Positions 1 to 8,287 are shown, numbered from the stretch's first letter. The stretch: 64,000 nucleotides of DNA from CALJUZ01 sp003387805 (GCA_937975235.1 CALJUZ010000131.1:1-64000), one strand, 5' to 3'. Notes: a model not told the origin generated them from the sequence alone. Numbers and translations: made by a program.

Positions 1-4
1 GAGC

Positions 5-787
5 GTGGCGACCGGCGGCGCCGCGGTCCGAAGCACCGCCGCCGGCCCGGCGGGCGCTCCCGTGGCAGGGCCCGGCGAGCCCCTGCTCGTTCTGGACGAC
101 GTGCACGTGTCGTACGGCAACATCAAGGCGGTACGCGGCATCTCAATGGAAGTGTACGAAGGGGAAATCGTCACACTGGTGGGCGCCAACGGCGCGGGCA
201 AGACCACGACGCTGCGGGCCATCTCCCGCCTGATCCCTATTGCGCAGGGCTCCATGCGCTTCCGGGGCGTCGACTTGACGAAAATGCCCGCGCACCAGGT
301 CGTGCCGCTGGGCATCTGCCACGTGCCCGAGGGGCGGGGCGTCTTCGCCAACCTGACGGTGCTGGAAAACTTGATGCTGGCCACCTACAGCCGCAAAGAC
401 CGCTCGCGGCTGTCCCAGGACCTGGAGCGGGTGTTTGCGACTTTCCCGCGGCTGGCCGAGCGGAAAAGTCAGCTGGCGGGCACCTTGTCCGGCGGCGAAC
501 AGCAAATGCTGGCCGTAGGCCGGGCGCTCATGACCGGCGGTGACTTGGTGCTGCTCGATGAGCCGTCCATGGGCCTCGCGCCCATCTTGGTCGAGGAGAT
601 TTTCCGCATCCTGCAGGAAATCAACCGCCAAGGCACCACGATCTTGCTGGTGGAGCAGAACGCCCGCATGGCGCTGCAAATCGCCGACCGCGCCTATGTC
701 TTGGAGACCGGCGTCATCTCCGTCAGCGGCAGCGCCAAGGACCTGGTCGACGACCCGCGGGTGCGGGAGGCCTATTTGGGCGCGTAG
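5..787 (+). CDS. livF: Branched-chain amino acid ABC transporter, ATP-binding protein LivF
   Basis: ATPase subunit of the high-affinity Leu/Ile/Val (HAAT-type) importer, working at the cytoplasmic face with LivG and the LivHM permeases. The 260-residue protein has a Walker A loop GANGAGKTT at about residue 60, the signature LSGGEQQ near 160 and Walker B LVLLDEP with the LivF-typical SMGL follow-on, ending with the expected LVEQNA switch region. It carries about 25 Ala/Gly/Pro-rich residues before the usual family start, so the GTG at position 5 is provisional; the true start could lie outside the window. The partner liv genes are presumably just upstream, off the window. LivF is well supported by the short 235-260-residue length, which separates it from LivG. 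Confidence 0.9.
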   Translation: MATGGAAVRSTAAGPAGAPVAGPGEPLLVLDDVHVSYGNIKAVRGISMEVYEGEIVTLVGANGAGKTTTLRAISRLIPIAQGSMRFRGVDLTKMPAHQVVPLGICHVPEGRGVFANLTVLENLMLATYSRKDRSRLSQDLERVFATFPRLAERKSQLAGTLSGGEQQMLAVGRALMTGGDLVLLDEPSMGLAPILVEEIFRILQEINRQGTTILLVEQNARMALQIADRAYVLETGVISVSGSAKDLVDDPRVREAYLGA

Positions 788-853
788 CAGCGCCGGGGCC
801 CGGGCGCCTGCGCGAACAGCAGGCAAGCTTTACAAACAAGCTTCACAAACAAG

Positions 854-946
854 CCTCAAAGTTGAGGCTTGTGTTCGCGTGAACCCTCGAATTTGGGGCT
901 TATCGAAAAAACAGGCCTCGAACTTGAGCCTTATTCGTCCGCGGCA
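854..946. repeat. Palindromic repeat cluster A, three 31-bp units
   Basis: Three units start at 854, 885 and 916, exactly 31 bp apart. Each begins with a 14-bp palindrome-like core (CCTCAAAGTTGAGG, CCTCGAATTTGGGG, CCTCGAACTTGAGC) followed by CTTG or CTTA and a variable 13-bp segment. The first unit extends to an 11-bp inverted repeat with a 2-bp centre (849-872). The second and third are imperfect. Confidence 0.85.
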
Positions 947-1098
947 GCGCCGACGGCGACTTTGGAAGAAACCTACAGCCCTTCCTTCGACGCCCAGCAC
1001 GAAAACGCCCATAGGAAGCGGGTTTCTCGAACTCCCACTATCTGGTTCCATGGGCCGCCGGACGTTCGGGGCGCCGTCTCCGAGCGAATACGAACAAG

Positions 1099-1191
1099 CC
1101 TCGCCAGTGAGGCTTGTCTTCGTCTTAATCCTCAAATTTGAGGCTTAGCGAGACAACAGTCCTCGGATCCGAGGCTTGTCGCCGCCGCGCT
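1099..1191. repeat. Palindromic repeat cluster B, three 31-bp units
   Basis: Three further units start at 1099, 1130 and 1161, again exactly 31 bp apart: cores CCTCGCCAGTGAGG, CCTCAAATTTGAGG and CCTCGGATCCGAGG, each followed by CTTG or CTTA. The second and third cores are perfect 14-bp palindromes although their central bases differ, so pairing is conserved while sequence is not. This points to selection on a hairpin or on a dyad DNA site. Confidence 0.85.
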
Positions 1192-1320
1192 TCACGCTCC
1201 CCGAACACGCAGCGGCTCCGGCGTCCGAGCCCCGGCCATGACGCAGGTAAAGCCCGCCTCCCATCGAACTAAAGCCAGTAACCATTTTCTGTCCGCGGTG
1301 CCGCGGGAGAAAGGGGATTC

Positions 1321-4056
1321 ATGATGCGAAGGCGTGCAGTACCCGTCTTCCGGCCCCGACGCCGGCGGAGCCGATTTTGGGTCGTGCTCCTGAGCGTGCT
1401 GGTTCTGCTGGTCGTCGGCGCGGGCGTTATCGTCGGCGGCGGGTATTGGTATTTGTCCGGCTCGCTGCCCGAGCGGGACGGCACCGTGCATTTGCCCGGC
1501 CTCCGCGGCGAAGTGCGCGTCTACTGGGACGAGCGGGGCGTGCCCCACATCGAGGCCGCCAATGCGGAAGACGTGTTTTTCGCGCAAGGCTATGTGACGG
1601 CCCAGGACCGCTTGTGGCAGATGGACGTCTACCGCCGGGTGGCGGCCGGGCGCATGGCGGAAATCTTGGGCGAGTCGCAGCTGGAGCAGGACATGTTCTT
1701 CCGCACGCTGGGCTTCCGGCAAGCGGCCGAGGCCAGCCTGGCCGCGGCGGATCCCGAAGCGCTCCGCATGGCCGAGGCCTACGCCGCGGGCGTCACGGCC
1801 TACATTGAACACGCCCTGGGCAGCCGGCTGCTTCCCATCGAGTTCCGGCTGCTGGGCTACGAGCCCGAACCGTGGACGCCGGTGGACACGCTGCTCCTGG
1901 CGCGGCTGATGGCTTTCCAGCTCAGCGGCAATTGGCCCCAGGAAGTGGCCCGCTACCGCATCGCGGAACTGATGGGCTGGGACGTGCTGCACGAATGGCT
2001 GCCCGAGTACCCGTCCGTGGCGCCAACCATTACGACGTGGGCGCACATGACGGGCGCCGGCCCGGGGCTGCGAGACGAAGCGCCGTCCGCCGGGCTGGAA
2101 GACGACGAGCGGTCCCCGGGGCTGCTGGACGACGAGCCGACTCCCGGGCTGCTGCACGACGAGCGGACCCCTGGGCTGCCGGACGACGCGCCGTCCCCCA
2201 ATCCGGGCGACGCGGAAGCCGACGTCCGGAACAACGAGGCGAGTGCCGACCACACCGGCCTCAACGAACCGGGCACGAACGGGACGGCGGCCGGGGCCGC
2301 CGCGGCGCTCGAGCCCGGCGCCAACGACGCGGCGGCCGGGGCCTTCTCGGCGCTCGATCCGACTACGAACGGGGCGGCCCAGGCCGTCGCGCAGCTCGAC
2401 CCGGCCCGCGCCGCCGCGCTGGCGCGGCTCGAGCGGCTGACCCGGTTCGCCCCGCCGCCGTTTCTCGGCAGCAACAGCTGGGCCGTTGCACCGGCGAAAA
2501 CGGCCACGGGCGGCGCCTTGCTGGCCAACGACCCGCACATGCAGTTCGGCATCCCCGCCCTGTGGCACCAGGTGCACCTGGTGCTCGAAGGCGATTTCAA
2601 CGCCATGGGCATCAGCGTGCCGGGCATTCCCGGCATCGTCTTCGGGCGCAACGAACACATCGCCTGGGCCATCACGTCGCTGATGGCCGACAGCCAGGAC
2701 TTGTTCATCCAGCGGCCCAATCCCGAGAACCCGAAGGAGTTTTTGTACCAGGGCCGCTGGGAGCCGGCCACGGTGCGCACGGAGCTGATCCACGTCAAAG
2801 GCCGCTCCGAGCCGGTGGTGTATGAAGTGCTGGAGACGGCGCGCCACGGCCCCGTGCTGAACCCCGTGCTGGACGACGCGGTGGCGGACGTGCTGTCCCT
2901 GGCGTGGACCGCTCTGGGCCCGACGCGGGAAATCAACGCGCTGCTGCCCCTCATGCGGGCCCGCAACTTCGAAGAGTTCGAGGCGGCGCTCGATCAGTGG
3001 GACATGCCGGCCCTGAGCATGCTGTACGCGGACGTGCACGGCAACATCGGCTACAAGGCCACGGGCCTTCTGCCCGTGCGGCCCGCGGGCAACGGCCGCT
3101 ACCCGGTCCCCGCCTGGACCGGCGAAAACGACTGGCTGGGCACGATTCCCAAATCGGAACTGCCCCGGGCGTACAATCCGGAGGCCGGCTTCATCGTCGC
3201 GGCCAACAATTTGCCCGCCGACGCCGCCTACCCGCACTACATCGGCGACGAGTTCGCTCCGTGGCGGGCTTTGCGCATCACCGAACTGCTGGCCGCCGGC
3301 CACGGCTTCACGGCCGACGACATGCGGGCCATCCAGACCGACATCGTCAACACCCGCGCCCGCCACATGGCGCCCGTGCTGACGGCCGCGGTGGAAAACC
3401 GCCTGCGCAACGTCCTGCAAGCCGAGCCGGCCGAGACCGCGGCCCTGGACCTGCTGCAGCGGTGGGACTTCGTCGAGCGGACCGACGCCCCCGAGCCGTT
3501 CATCTGGCACTTGTGGCTCCAGGAGCTGGAGCGCATCGCCGTCCAGGAGCGCCTCGGCTTCGAACTGGACGACAACCTGCTGCTCGATCATTTGCTGCTG
3601 TCCATGCGCCGCTCGGAGCTGGAAGAAGTGGCGACCCGGGCCTTCCGCGACGCCGTGCGCCGCGCCGTCAGCCTGCAGGGGGACGAGCCGGCCCGCTGGC
3701 AATGGGGCCGCTGGCACCGCATGACGGTCTACCACCCCGTGGGCGAGTCGGTCTCGGTCCTGGGCGGGCTGTTCAACGTGGGCGACTGGCCTCTCCCCGG
3801 CAGCGCCGACACGCCGTACAACGCCAGCTTCGACGCCGAAACGGGGCTGGTCAACCACGGCGCCTCCTGGCGGGTCGTCGTCGACCTGAGCACGGGCGCC
3901 GGCCGCGACGTGCTCCTGCCCGGCAACTCGGGCCACGTCCTCAGCCCCCACTACAAAGACCAGGCCGAAACGTGGCTGGCCGGCCGGCTGTCCGAGCAGC
4001 AGTGGCAGCCCGAGCAGTACCGGCGCGGGCGGCTTCTGCGGCTGCTGCCTCCATAG
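1321..4056 (+). CDS. Penicillin acylase family protein (Ntn hydrolase), membrane-anchored
   Basis: Member of the penicillin G/cephalosporin/acyl-homoserine-lactone acylase family, which cleaves amide bonds after autoproteolysis into alpha and beta chains. The 911-residue precursor has a basic N-terminus and one membrane segment at about 19-45, so it is probably tethered outside the cell. The alpha chain runs from about 55 to 240 (GVPHIEAANAEDVFFAQGY typical). The beta chain begins at the nucleophile Ser384 in FLGSNSWAV, followed by NDPHMQF. Between them lies an unusually long low-complexity spacer (about 245-365) with two repeat types: five 9-residue units like PGLLDDEPT (248-292) and three 14-15-residue units like EPGTNGTAAG... 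(316-359). Start: ATGATG at 1321; the substrate cannot be told from sequence. Confidence 0.88.
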   Translation: MMRRRAVPVFRPRRRRSRFWVVLLSVLVLLVVGAGVIVGGGYWYLSGSLPERDGTVHLPGLRGEVRVYWDERGVPHIEAANAEDVFFAQGYVTAQDRLWQMDVYRRVAAGRMAEILGESQLEQDMFFRTLGFRQAAEASLAAADPEALRMAEAYAAGVTAYIEHALGSRLLPIEFRLLGYEPEPWTPVDTLLLARLMAFQLSGNWPQEVARYRIAELMGWDVLHEWLPEYPSVAPTITTWAHMTGAGPGLRDEAPSAGLEDDERSPGLLDDEPTPGLLHDERTPGLPDDAPSPNPGDAEADVRNNEASADHTGLNEPGTNGTAAGAAAALEPGANDAAAGAFSALDPTTNGAAQAVAQLDPARAAALARLERLTRFAPPPFLGSNSWAVAPAKTATGGALLANDPHMQFGIPALWHQVHLVLEGDFNAMGISVPGIPGIVFGRNEHIAWAITSLMADSQDLFIQRPNPENPKEFLYQGRWEPATVRTELIHVKGRSEPVVYEVLETARHGPVLNPVLDDAVADVLSLAWTALGPTREINALLPLMRARNFEEFEAALDQWDMPALSMLYADVHGNIGYKATGLLPVRPAGNGRYPVPAWTGENDWLGTIPKSELPRAYNPEAGFIVAANNLPADAAYPHYIGDEFAPWRALRITELLAAGHGFTADDMRAIQTDIVNTRARHMAPVLTAAVENRLRNVLQAEPAETAALDLLQRWDFVERTDAPEPFIWHLWLQELERIAVQERLGFELDDNLLLDHLLLSMRRSELEEVATRAFRDAVRRAVSLQGDEPARWQWGRWHRMTVYHPVGESVSVLGGLFNVGDWPLPGSADTPYNASFDAETGLVNHGASWRVVVDLSTGAGRDVLLPGNSGHVLSPHYKDQAETWLAGRLSEQQWQPEQYRRGRLLRLLPP

Positions 4057-4364
4057 CCGTCAAAGAGCGGCAACCGCTGGAAGCCGGCGGAAGGAGCCGG
4101 AAACAGGGGGAAGCAGCTGGAAACAGGCGAAAGGAGCCGGGAACAGGGGGAAGAAGCCGGAAACCCGCGTAAGCAACCGCAAACCGCAGGAAGCAACCGC
4201 AAACCGCAGGAAGCAGCCGCAAACGGCAGGAAACAGCCGCAAACCACAGGAAGCGGCACCGGGCGGCGGGCGGACCTCCATCCGCCCGCCGCGCGGGAAG
4301 GCGGGCGCCCATCCGCCCGGCGGCGGCTTTATGTGGTAAACTATCCTTTGGAGGTGAAGCAGTC
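4057..4364. other. 308-bp gap with tandem array
   Basis: No gene is visible. Most of the gap is filled by the 20-bp tandem array (4079-4258). The remainder (4259-4340) is a GC-rich stretch with an imperfect inverted repeat of GGCGGGCGG/CCGCCCGCC, and then the ribosome site of the next small gene (GGAGGTGA, 4350-4357). Confidence 0.65.
4079..4258. repeat. 20-bp tandem repeat array, eight full units
   Basis: Eight complete and two partial units at an exact 20-bp period start at 4089, 4109, 4129, 4149, 4169, 4189, 4209 and 4229. The consensus is GGAAGCAGCCGSAAACMGSR. The first half of the array has GGAAACAGGG-type ends and the second half CGCAAACCGCA-type ends, so the array seems to have grown from two variant units. 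It begins just after the acylase stop codon and is not in a reading frame that continues from it. Confidence 0.9.
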
Positions 4365-4574
4365 ATGGCATTTCCCGCCGAACGCACCGGCGAAACGATT
4401 TACGTCGTCCGCGTCGAGTACTTGAACGGCAACCGGCATTACTTCGCCTTCACGGACGAAGAGGACGCTCGCGAATTCCGCGGTCGGGTGCGCGAAACCG
4501 GCTTCGGCCAGATCAAGCGGGCCGTTGACTTTTCCGTCCCGATGTACCGCCTCATTCCGAAGGACGAAGACTGA
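4365..4574 (+). CDS. Small hypothetical protein, 69 residues
   Basis: I do not recognise this protein. It is supported as a gene by a strong ribosome site GGAGGTGA at 4350-4357, eight bases before the ATG, and by a balanced composition. The sequence looks like a small alpha/beta fold: a beta strand with IYVVRVEYLNGNRHYFAF, an acidic helix (TDEEDAREFRGRV) and a final strand ending in MYRLIPKDED. No membrane segment, Cys or known motif is visible. It stands alone between the 20-bp repeat array and the dodecin-like gene. Confidence 0.7.
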   Translation: MAFPAERTGETIYVVRVEYLNGNRHYFAFTDEEDAREFRGRVRETGFGQIKRAVDFSVPMYRLIPKDED

Positions 4575-4838
4575 CCCCGCCTTCCGCCCGGTTCACCACC
4601 AACAGGAACGTGGTCCCGTCCCCCGGGGACGCCGTCCCGAGTATGGTAAATCGACGGTCCCGTGCCGCCGGAGCCTCTCCTCCTCCTTTGCGGGTGCCCC
4701 CCGTCGGGCGGTGCGGGACCGTTGCCGCCTCCGCGGCGCCCCGGCCGCCGGCGCGGCGCCTCAGCCGCCGGCGCGGCAGTGACATGCGTTACATGACCTT
4801 CCTCGCTGCCGGACATGCTACCACCGGAGGTGATCCCG

Positions 4839-5105
4839 GTGAGCGAGTTTACGGTGGCCAGCGTCATCGAAGTCATCGGCGAGTCGACGGAGAGCTGGGA
4901 GGACGCGGTCAACAACGCCGTGGAAGCGGCGGCCAAGACCGTGCAGCACATTACCGGTGTTGAAGTGTTGAACCTGACGGCCACGGTGGAAAACGGCCGC
5001 GTCAGCCGTTACAAGGCCGATATCCACATCGCCTTTGCGGTGGACGATTCGCTGCGGAAGATCAAGGAGCCCGCGCTGAGCGGCCACGCGACGCCGAAGT
5101 ACTGA
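4839..5105 (+). CDS. Dodecin-like protein
   Basis: Dodecins are small dodecameric flavin-binding storage or buffer proteins of about 65-75 residues. The 88-residue product aligns over its whole core: VIEVIGESTESWEDAVNNAV at the N-terminus and VENGRVSRYKADIHIAFAVDD toward the end are characteristic. The GTG at 4839 is chosen because GGAGGTGA at 4826-4833 sits just upstream. The Trp that stacks on flavin in characterised dodecins (normally in the -WFEV-/-WVEV- strand) is Gly here (ITGVEV), so flavin binding may be lost or different. There is a C-terminal extension of about 15 residues. A good terminator follows, so the gene ends its own transcript. Confidence 0.82.
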   Translation: MSEFTVASVIEVIGESTESWEDAVNNAVEAAAKTVQHITGVEVLNLTATVENGRVSRYKADIHIAFAVDDSLRKIKEPALSGHATPKY

Positions 5106-5456
5106 GCGGCGCCTCGGCCCCGGCCGGCGCCGAATCATGCGTATGCACCAACCCGGCACCTTGCAGCGTGCCGGGTTTTCTTTTGCGACGGAGCGTGGCC
5201 CGCCGCGAGCGGCCCGGCCGCGGCCCGCCAGCGGCCTGGCAGCGGCCCCCGAGGAGCCCGGCCGCGGCCCGCGAGGGGCCTTGCCCGCCGCCCGCGCCCG
5301 GGCGTCGCGCCGGCAGGGATGCTCCGCCCCCACGGCTAACACTCCCGGAGAACGCCCCTCACCCGCGGGCCTGCACTTTGCCGCCACGGCCGGAACCCGG
5401 CAGGCGCCCGGCGCCGCGGGCGAGGGGCAGCTTCACGCCGAAACGGAGGTCCCGCC
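5106..5456. other. 351-bp gap
   Basis: No gene is supported. The gap holds the dodecin terminator (5150-5184), then about 250 bp of very GC-rich sequence with short CCCGCG/GCCGCGGCCCGC repeats, and the ribosome site of the next gene (ACGGAGGTC near 5445). Confidence 0.6.
5150..5184 (+). terminator. Rho-independent terminator after the dodecin gene
   Basis: A 10-bp stem AACCCGGCAC / GTGCCGGGTT with an 8-base loop is followed by TTCTTTTG. It lies 45 bp after the dodecin stop codon. Confidence 0.85.
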
Positions 5457-6596
5457 ATGCTGCTGGATCAGCTGGAAACGCCGGTCACCGTCGTGGACCT
5501 GGACGTGCTGGAACGCAACATTGAAAACATGGCCCGGCTGGCCCGGGAAAACGGCGTCGCGCTGCGGCCCATGATCAAAACCCACAAGTCGCCCTTCATC
5601 GCCAAGAAACAGATGGAGGCCGGCGCCGTGGGCGTTCTCGCCGCCACGCTGGACGAAGCCGAGGAGATGGCCCGGGCCGGCATTTCGGACGTCACCATCG
5701 CCTATCCGCTCATCGGCGTCGGGCAGCGGGAGCGGCTGCTGCGCCTGGCCGCCCGCGTGAAACTGACGCTGAGCGTGGACTCCATCGAAGCCGTCCAGGC
5801 CTTCAGCGCCGTCTTCGGCCCCGCCGCCGCAGCCGGGCGGCCGCCGGTGGACGTGCTCATCATCGTGGACTCGGGCGGCCGGCGCCTGGGCGTGGCGCCG
5901 GAGGACGCGGCGTTGCTGGGGCGGGCCGTCCACGCCGCCCCGGGCTTGCGGCTGGCCGGCGTCGCCACCCACCCGGGCCACGTGTACGGCTGCTCGTCGC
6001 CCGAGCAGGTGGAACACGTGGCCGCCCAGGAAACCGGCGCCGTGGTGGCCGCGGCCCGGCGCCTGCGGGCCGCCGGCTTCACGGTGGACACGGTGGCCGT
6101 GGGCTCCACCCCCACCGCCCGCTTCGCGGCCCGCGCGGAGGGCATCACGGAAATCCGCCCGGGCAATTACGTGTTTTACGATGCCATCCAGACGGCGCTG
6201 GGCGCGGCCGCCGCGGAGGATTGCAGCCTGCGGGTTCTGGGCACGGTGCTGAGCCGCCCCACGCCGCACACCGCCGTCATCGACGTGGGCAGCAAAATGC
6301 TCAGCAGCGACCGGGGCGCGCACGGCCTCGAGCTGGTGCGCGGCTACGGCATGGTGGTCGGACACCCCGGCGTCGTCATCGAGCGGGTATCGGAAGAACT
6401 GGCCGTCTTGACGCTGCCCGGCGACGATGCGCTGGACATCGGCGATCGCGTCCAAATCATCCCGAACCACGCCTGCACCGCCGCCAACCTGGTCGACGTG
6501 CTGGTGGGCGTGCGGCAAGGCGTCGTCGAGCGCACCATCCCCGTCACCGCCCGCCGCCGCATCCGGCTCTCGGAAGACGCGTCCGCGGACGCCTAA
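5457..6596 (+). CDS. D-threonine aldolase / D-serine dehydratase family PLP enzyme
   Basis: A fold-type III (alanine racemase-like) PLP enzyme that acts on D-hydroxy amino acids. The 379-residue protein has the N-terminal barrel with the family motif MIKTHKS, whose first Lys (about 41) is the expected PLP Schiff base, and the C-terminal beta domain with PNHACTAANL, whose His338 and Cys340 correspond to the zinc ligands of D-serine dehydratases. A PLP-phosphate loop (VAVGSTPT) is also present. ATG at 5457 is preceded by GGAGGTC. Sequence alone does not decide between D-serine dehydratase and D-threonine aldolase. The gene stands as a single unit, with a hairpin directly after it. Confidence 0.85.
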   Translation: MLLDQLETPVTVVDLDVLERNIENMARLARENGVALRPMIKTHKSPFIAKKQMEAGAVGVLAATLDEAEEMARAGISDVTIAYPLIGVGQRERLLRLAARVKLTLSVDSIEAVQAFSAVFGPAAAAGRPPVDVLIIVDSGGRRLGVAPEDAALLGRAVHAAPGLRLAGVATHPGHVYGCSSPEQVEHVAAQETGAVVAAARRLRAAGFTVDTVAVGSTPTARFAARAEGITEIRPGNYVFYDAIQTALGAAAAEDCSLRVLGTVLSRPTPHTAVIDVGSKMLSSDRGAHGLELVRGYGMVVGHPGVVIERVSEELAVLTLPGDDALDIGDRVQIIPNHACTAANLVDVLVGVRQGVVERTIPVTARRRIRLSEDASADA

Positions 6597-6617
6597 GGCT
6601 TCGGGCCAAGCATCCTT

Positions 6618-6656
6618 CCCCTCCCGGGCGCATACGCGTTCCCGGGAGGGGTCTTT
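6618..6656 (+). promoter_or_regulatory. 11-bp hairpin containing the VanW ribosome site
   Basis: A perfect 11-bp inverted repeat (CCCCTCCCGGG at 6618-6628, CCCGGGAGGGG at 6641-6651) is followed by TCTTT and then the ATG of the VanW gene. The descending arm contains the GGGAGGGG that would serve as its ribosome site. It may be a terminator for the upstream gene, a translational block on vanW, or both. Confidence 0.7.
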
Positions 6657-7655
6657 ATGCGCCATCGGCCCCGCCGCCGGGCCCGGGTGCGTTTCGCCGC
6701 CATTTCGATGAGGCCGCGCCGCCGCTGGCGGCGGTTCGCGGTGCAGTACGGCGCGGTCCTGGTCAGCGCGCTGTTTTGCGCCCACGCGCTGCTCACGGTC
6801 ACGGCCGCCCTGGAACAGCTCCACGGGCCGGCGGAGTGCGGCGTCCCCGTCTTTTCCGCGGCCGAAGCCGGCCAGTACGAGCGCTGGTCGGGCGTCGCGG
6901 CGGCCGCGGACCTGCCGTGGTCGGCCGCGCCGCCGCCGGCCCTGACGGCGCTCTGGGACCGCCTGGGCAGCGCCCGGCTGGTCACCGCGTTTCGCATCAC
7001 GCTGCCCAACCCGCTCTGGAACGAGGCGGACAACGTGGCGCTGGCCGCCAGCCTGCTGGCCGGCACCTTCATCGCCCCGGGGGAAACGGTGTCGGTCATC
7101 GGCCTCATCGGACCGCTCACCAAGGAACGGGGCTACGGCGACGGGCCCGGCTATGCGGACGGACGGCTGGTGCCCGTCCAGGCCGGCGGCGTGTGCAAAA
7201 TCGGCACCGCCGTGTACAACGTGGCCGTCTACGGCGGCTTGACGGTGCTGGAACGCCACCCCCACAGCATGATCGTCCCCTACGTGCACCCGGGCCGGGA
7301 CGCGGCCATCGCCACGGGCCACAAGGACGTGCGGGTGCGCAACGACTACGGACGCCCCGTCGGTCTTTGGGCGGCGTTTGCCGACAACACGCTGTTCGTC
7401 GCGCTCTACGGCGACGTCGATGCGCCGTCGGTGCGCTGGCAGCACGAAGAGCTGGCCCGGGTGCCGGCGCCCCGGGAGCGCCGCCCCAACCCCGGGCTGC
7501 CCGCGGGCGCCGAGCAGCTGGTCTTCGCCGGCTACGACGGCGTTACGGTGCGCACGTCCATCATCGTCCAACGCCCGGGCCGGCCCCCCGAGGCGAAACT
7601 GCTCAGCGTCGACACGTACCGGCCGCTGCCGGGCGTCGTCGAGTACGGCCCCTAG
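6657..7655 (+). CDS. VanW family protein
   Basis: VanW domain proteins are envelope-associated proteins of unknown biochemical role, found in vancomycin clusters but mostly outside them. The 332-residue product has a basic N-terminus, one membrane segment at about 27-47, and the VanW core: NVALAASLLAGTFIAPGETV, a GP-TKERGYGDGPGYADG segment, AGGVCKIGTAVYNVAVYGGL and LERHPHSMIVPYVHPGRDA. The C-terminal 75 residues form a beta-rich tail like the region after VanW in other members, but no clear G5 motif. The start ATG at 6657 follows the hairpin described separately, which holds its ribosome site. No resistance genes are nearby. Confidence 0.85.
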   Translation: MRHRPRRRARVRFAAISMRPRRRWRRFAVQYGAVLVSALFCAHALLTVTAALEQLHGPAECGVPVFSAAEAGQYERWSGVAAAADLPWSAAPPPALTALWDRLGSARLVTAFRITLPNPLWNEADNVALAASLLAGTFIAPGETVSVIGLIGPLTKERGYGDGPGYADGRLVPVQAGGVCKIGTAVYNVAVYGGLTVLERHPHSMIVPYVHPGRDAAIATGHKDVRVRNDYGRPVGLWAAFADNTLFVALYGDVDAPSVRWQHEELARVPAPRERRPNPGLPAGAEQLVFAGYDGVTVRTSIIVQRPGRPPEAKLLSVDTYRPLPGVVEYGP

Positions 7656-7855
7656 CGCGGCCGCCGCGCCGGCCGGGGCGGCGGCTGCAGCCGCCGCCGG
7701 CGTCCTGCGGACCGACGATTTCTGCAGGAAAACGACCCGCCGTTGCAAATTCCTATGTAATCCGCGCAGCAGCAGCGTTTCCACCAATGGCCGAACCGGC
7801 ATCGCTGCCAACGTCGCGGCAACTACGGATTCCGGAGGGATAGGAGCTGGAGAAA

Positions 7856-8287
7856 GTGCGGGCGCTGTGGAACGAGTTCAAGCAATTCGCCATGCGGGGC
7901 AACGTGGTGGACCTGGCCGTCGCGGTCGTCGTCGGCGCTTCGTTCAACAAAATTGTCAGCTCGCTGGTGGACGACCTGCTCATGCCCGTCATCGGCATTT
8001 TGCTGGGGAAGCTGGACTTCCGGGGCCTGCAGCTGCAAGTCGGGGAAGCCGTGGTCCGCTACGGCAACTTCATCCAGACCGTCGTCGATTTCCTCATCAT
8101 CGCCTTTGCGGTGTTCATGCTGGTGCGCATCATCAACCGCGCCCGGGCCGCGCTGGAGCGGGAGGAGGAAGAGAGGAAGGCCGCCGAGGCAGCGGCCGAG
8201 CCGCCGCCGGCGCCGCCCAAGGAGCAGCTGCTGCTGGAGGAAATTCGCGACTTGCTGAAAGAGATGCGGGACCGCCCGCAAGGGTAA
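7856..8287 (+). CDS. mscL: Large-conductance mechanosensitive channel MscL
   Basis: Emergency valve opened by membrane tension during hypo-osmotic shock. The 143-residue protein has the N-terminal amphipathic helix [18 protein letters not shown], the pore-lining TM1 with the [12 protein letters not shown] motif, a periplasmic loop, TM2 ([17 protein letters not shown]) and a C-terminal helical bundle ([10 protein letters not shown]), joined by an Ala/Pro/Glu-rich linker slightly longer than in E. coli. GTG start with GGAGCTGGAG upstream. It is separated from the VanW gene by 200 bp without a visible gene, and faces the convergent histidine kinase gene. Confidence 0.95.
   Translation: MRALWNEFKQFAMRGNVVDLAVAVVVGASFNKIVSSLVDDLLMPVIGILLGKLDFRGLQLQVGEAVVRYGNFIQTVVDFLIIAFAVFMLVRIINRARAALEREEEERKAAEAAAEPPPAPPKEQLLLEEIRDLLKEMRDRPQG

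Larger units (their letters stand above)
788..1320. other. 533-bp non-coding gap with palindromic repeats
   Basis: No credible gene is visible between livF and the penicillin-acylase gene. The gap starts with two direct copies of a 13-bp unit (AAGCTTTACAAAC and AAGCTTCACAAAC, 825-850) and then holds two clusters of three palindromes (listed separately). The 152 bp between the clusters (947-1098) show no clear repeat. The last 130 bp hold a plain lead into the next gene; no standard promoter stands out. Confidence 0.7.

Noticed and set aside
854..1191. CRISPR array at the 31-bp repeats
   Set aside because: The conserved part is only about 18 bp with 13-bp variable segments, the repeats are imperfect palindromes, and no cas gene is in the window.
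788..1320. T-box or amino-acid riboswitch upstream of the acylase gene
   Set aside because: No T-box sequence (AGGGTGGNACCGCG) or known riboswitch core is present.
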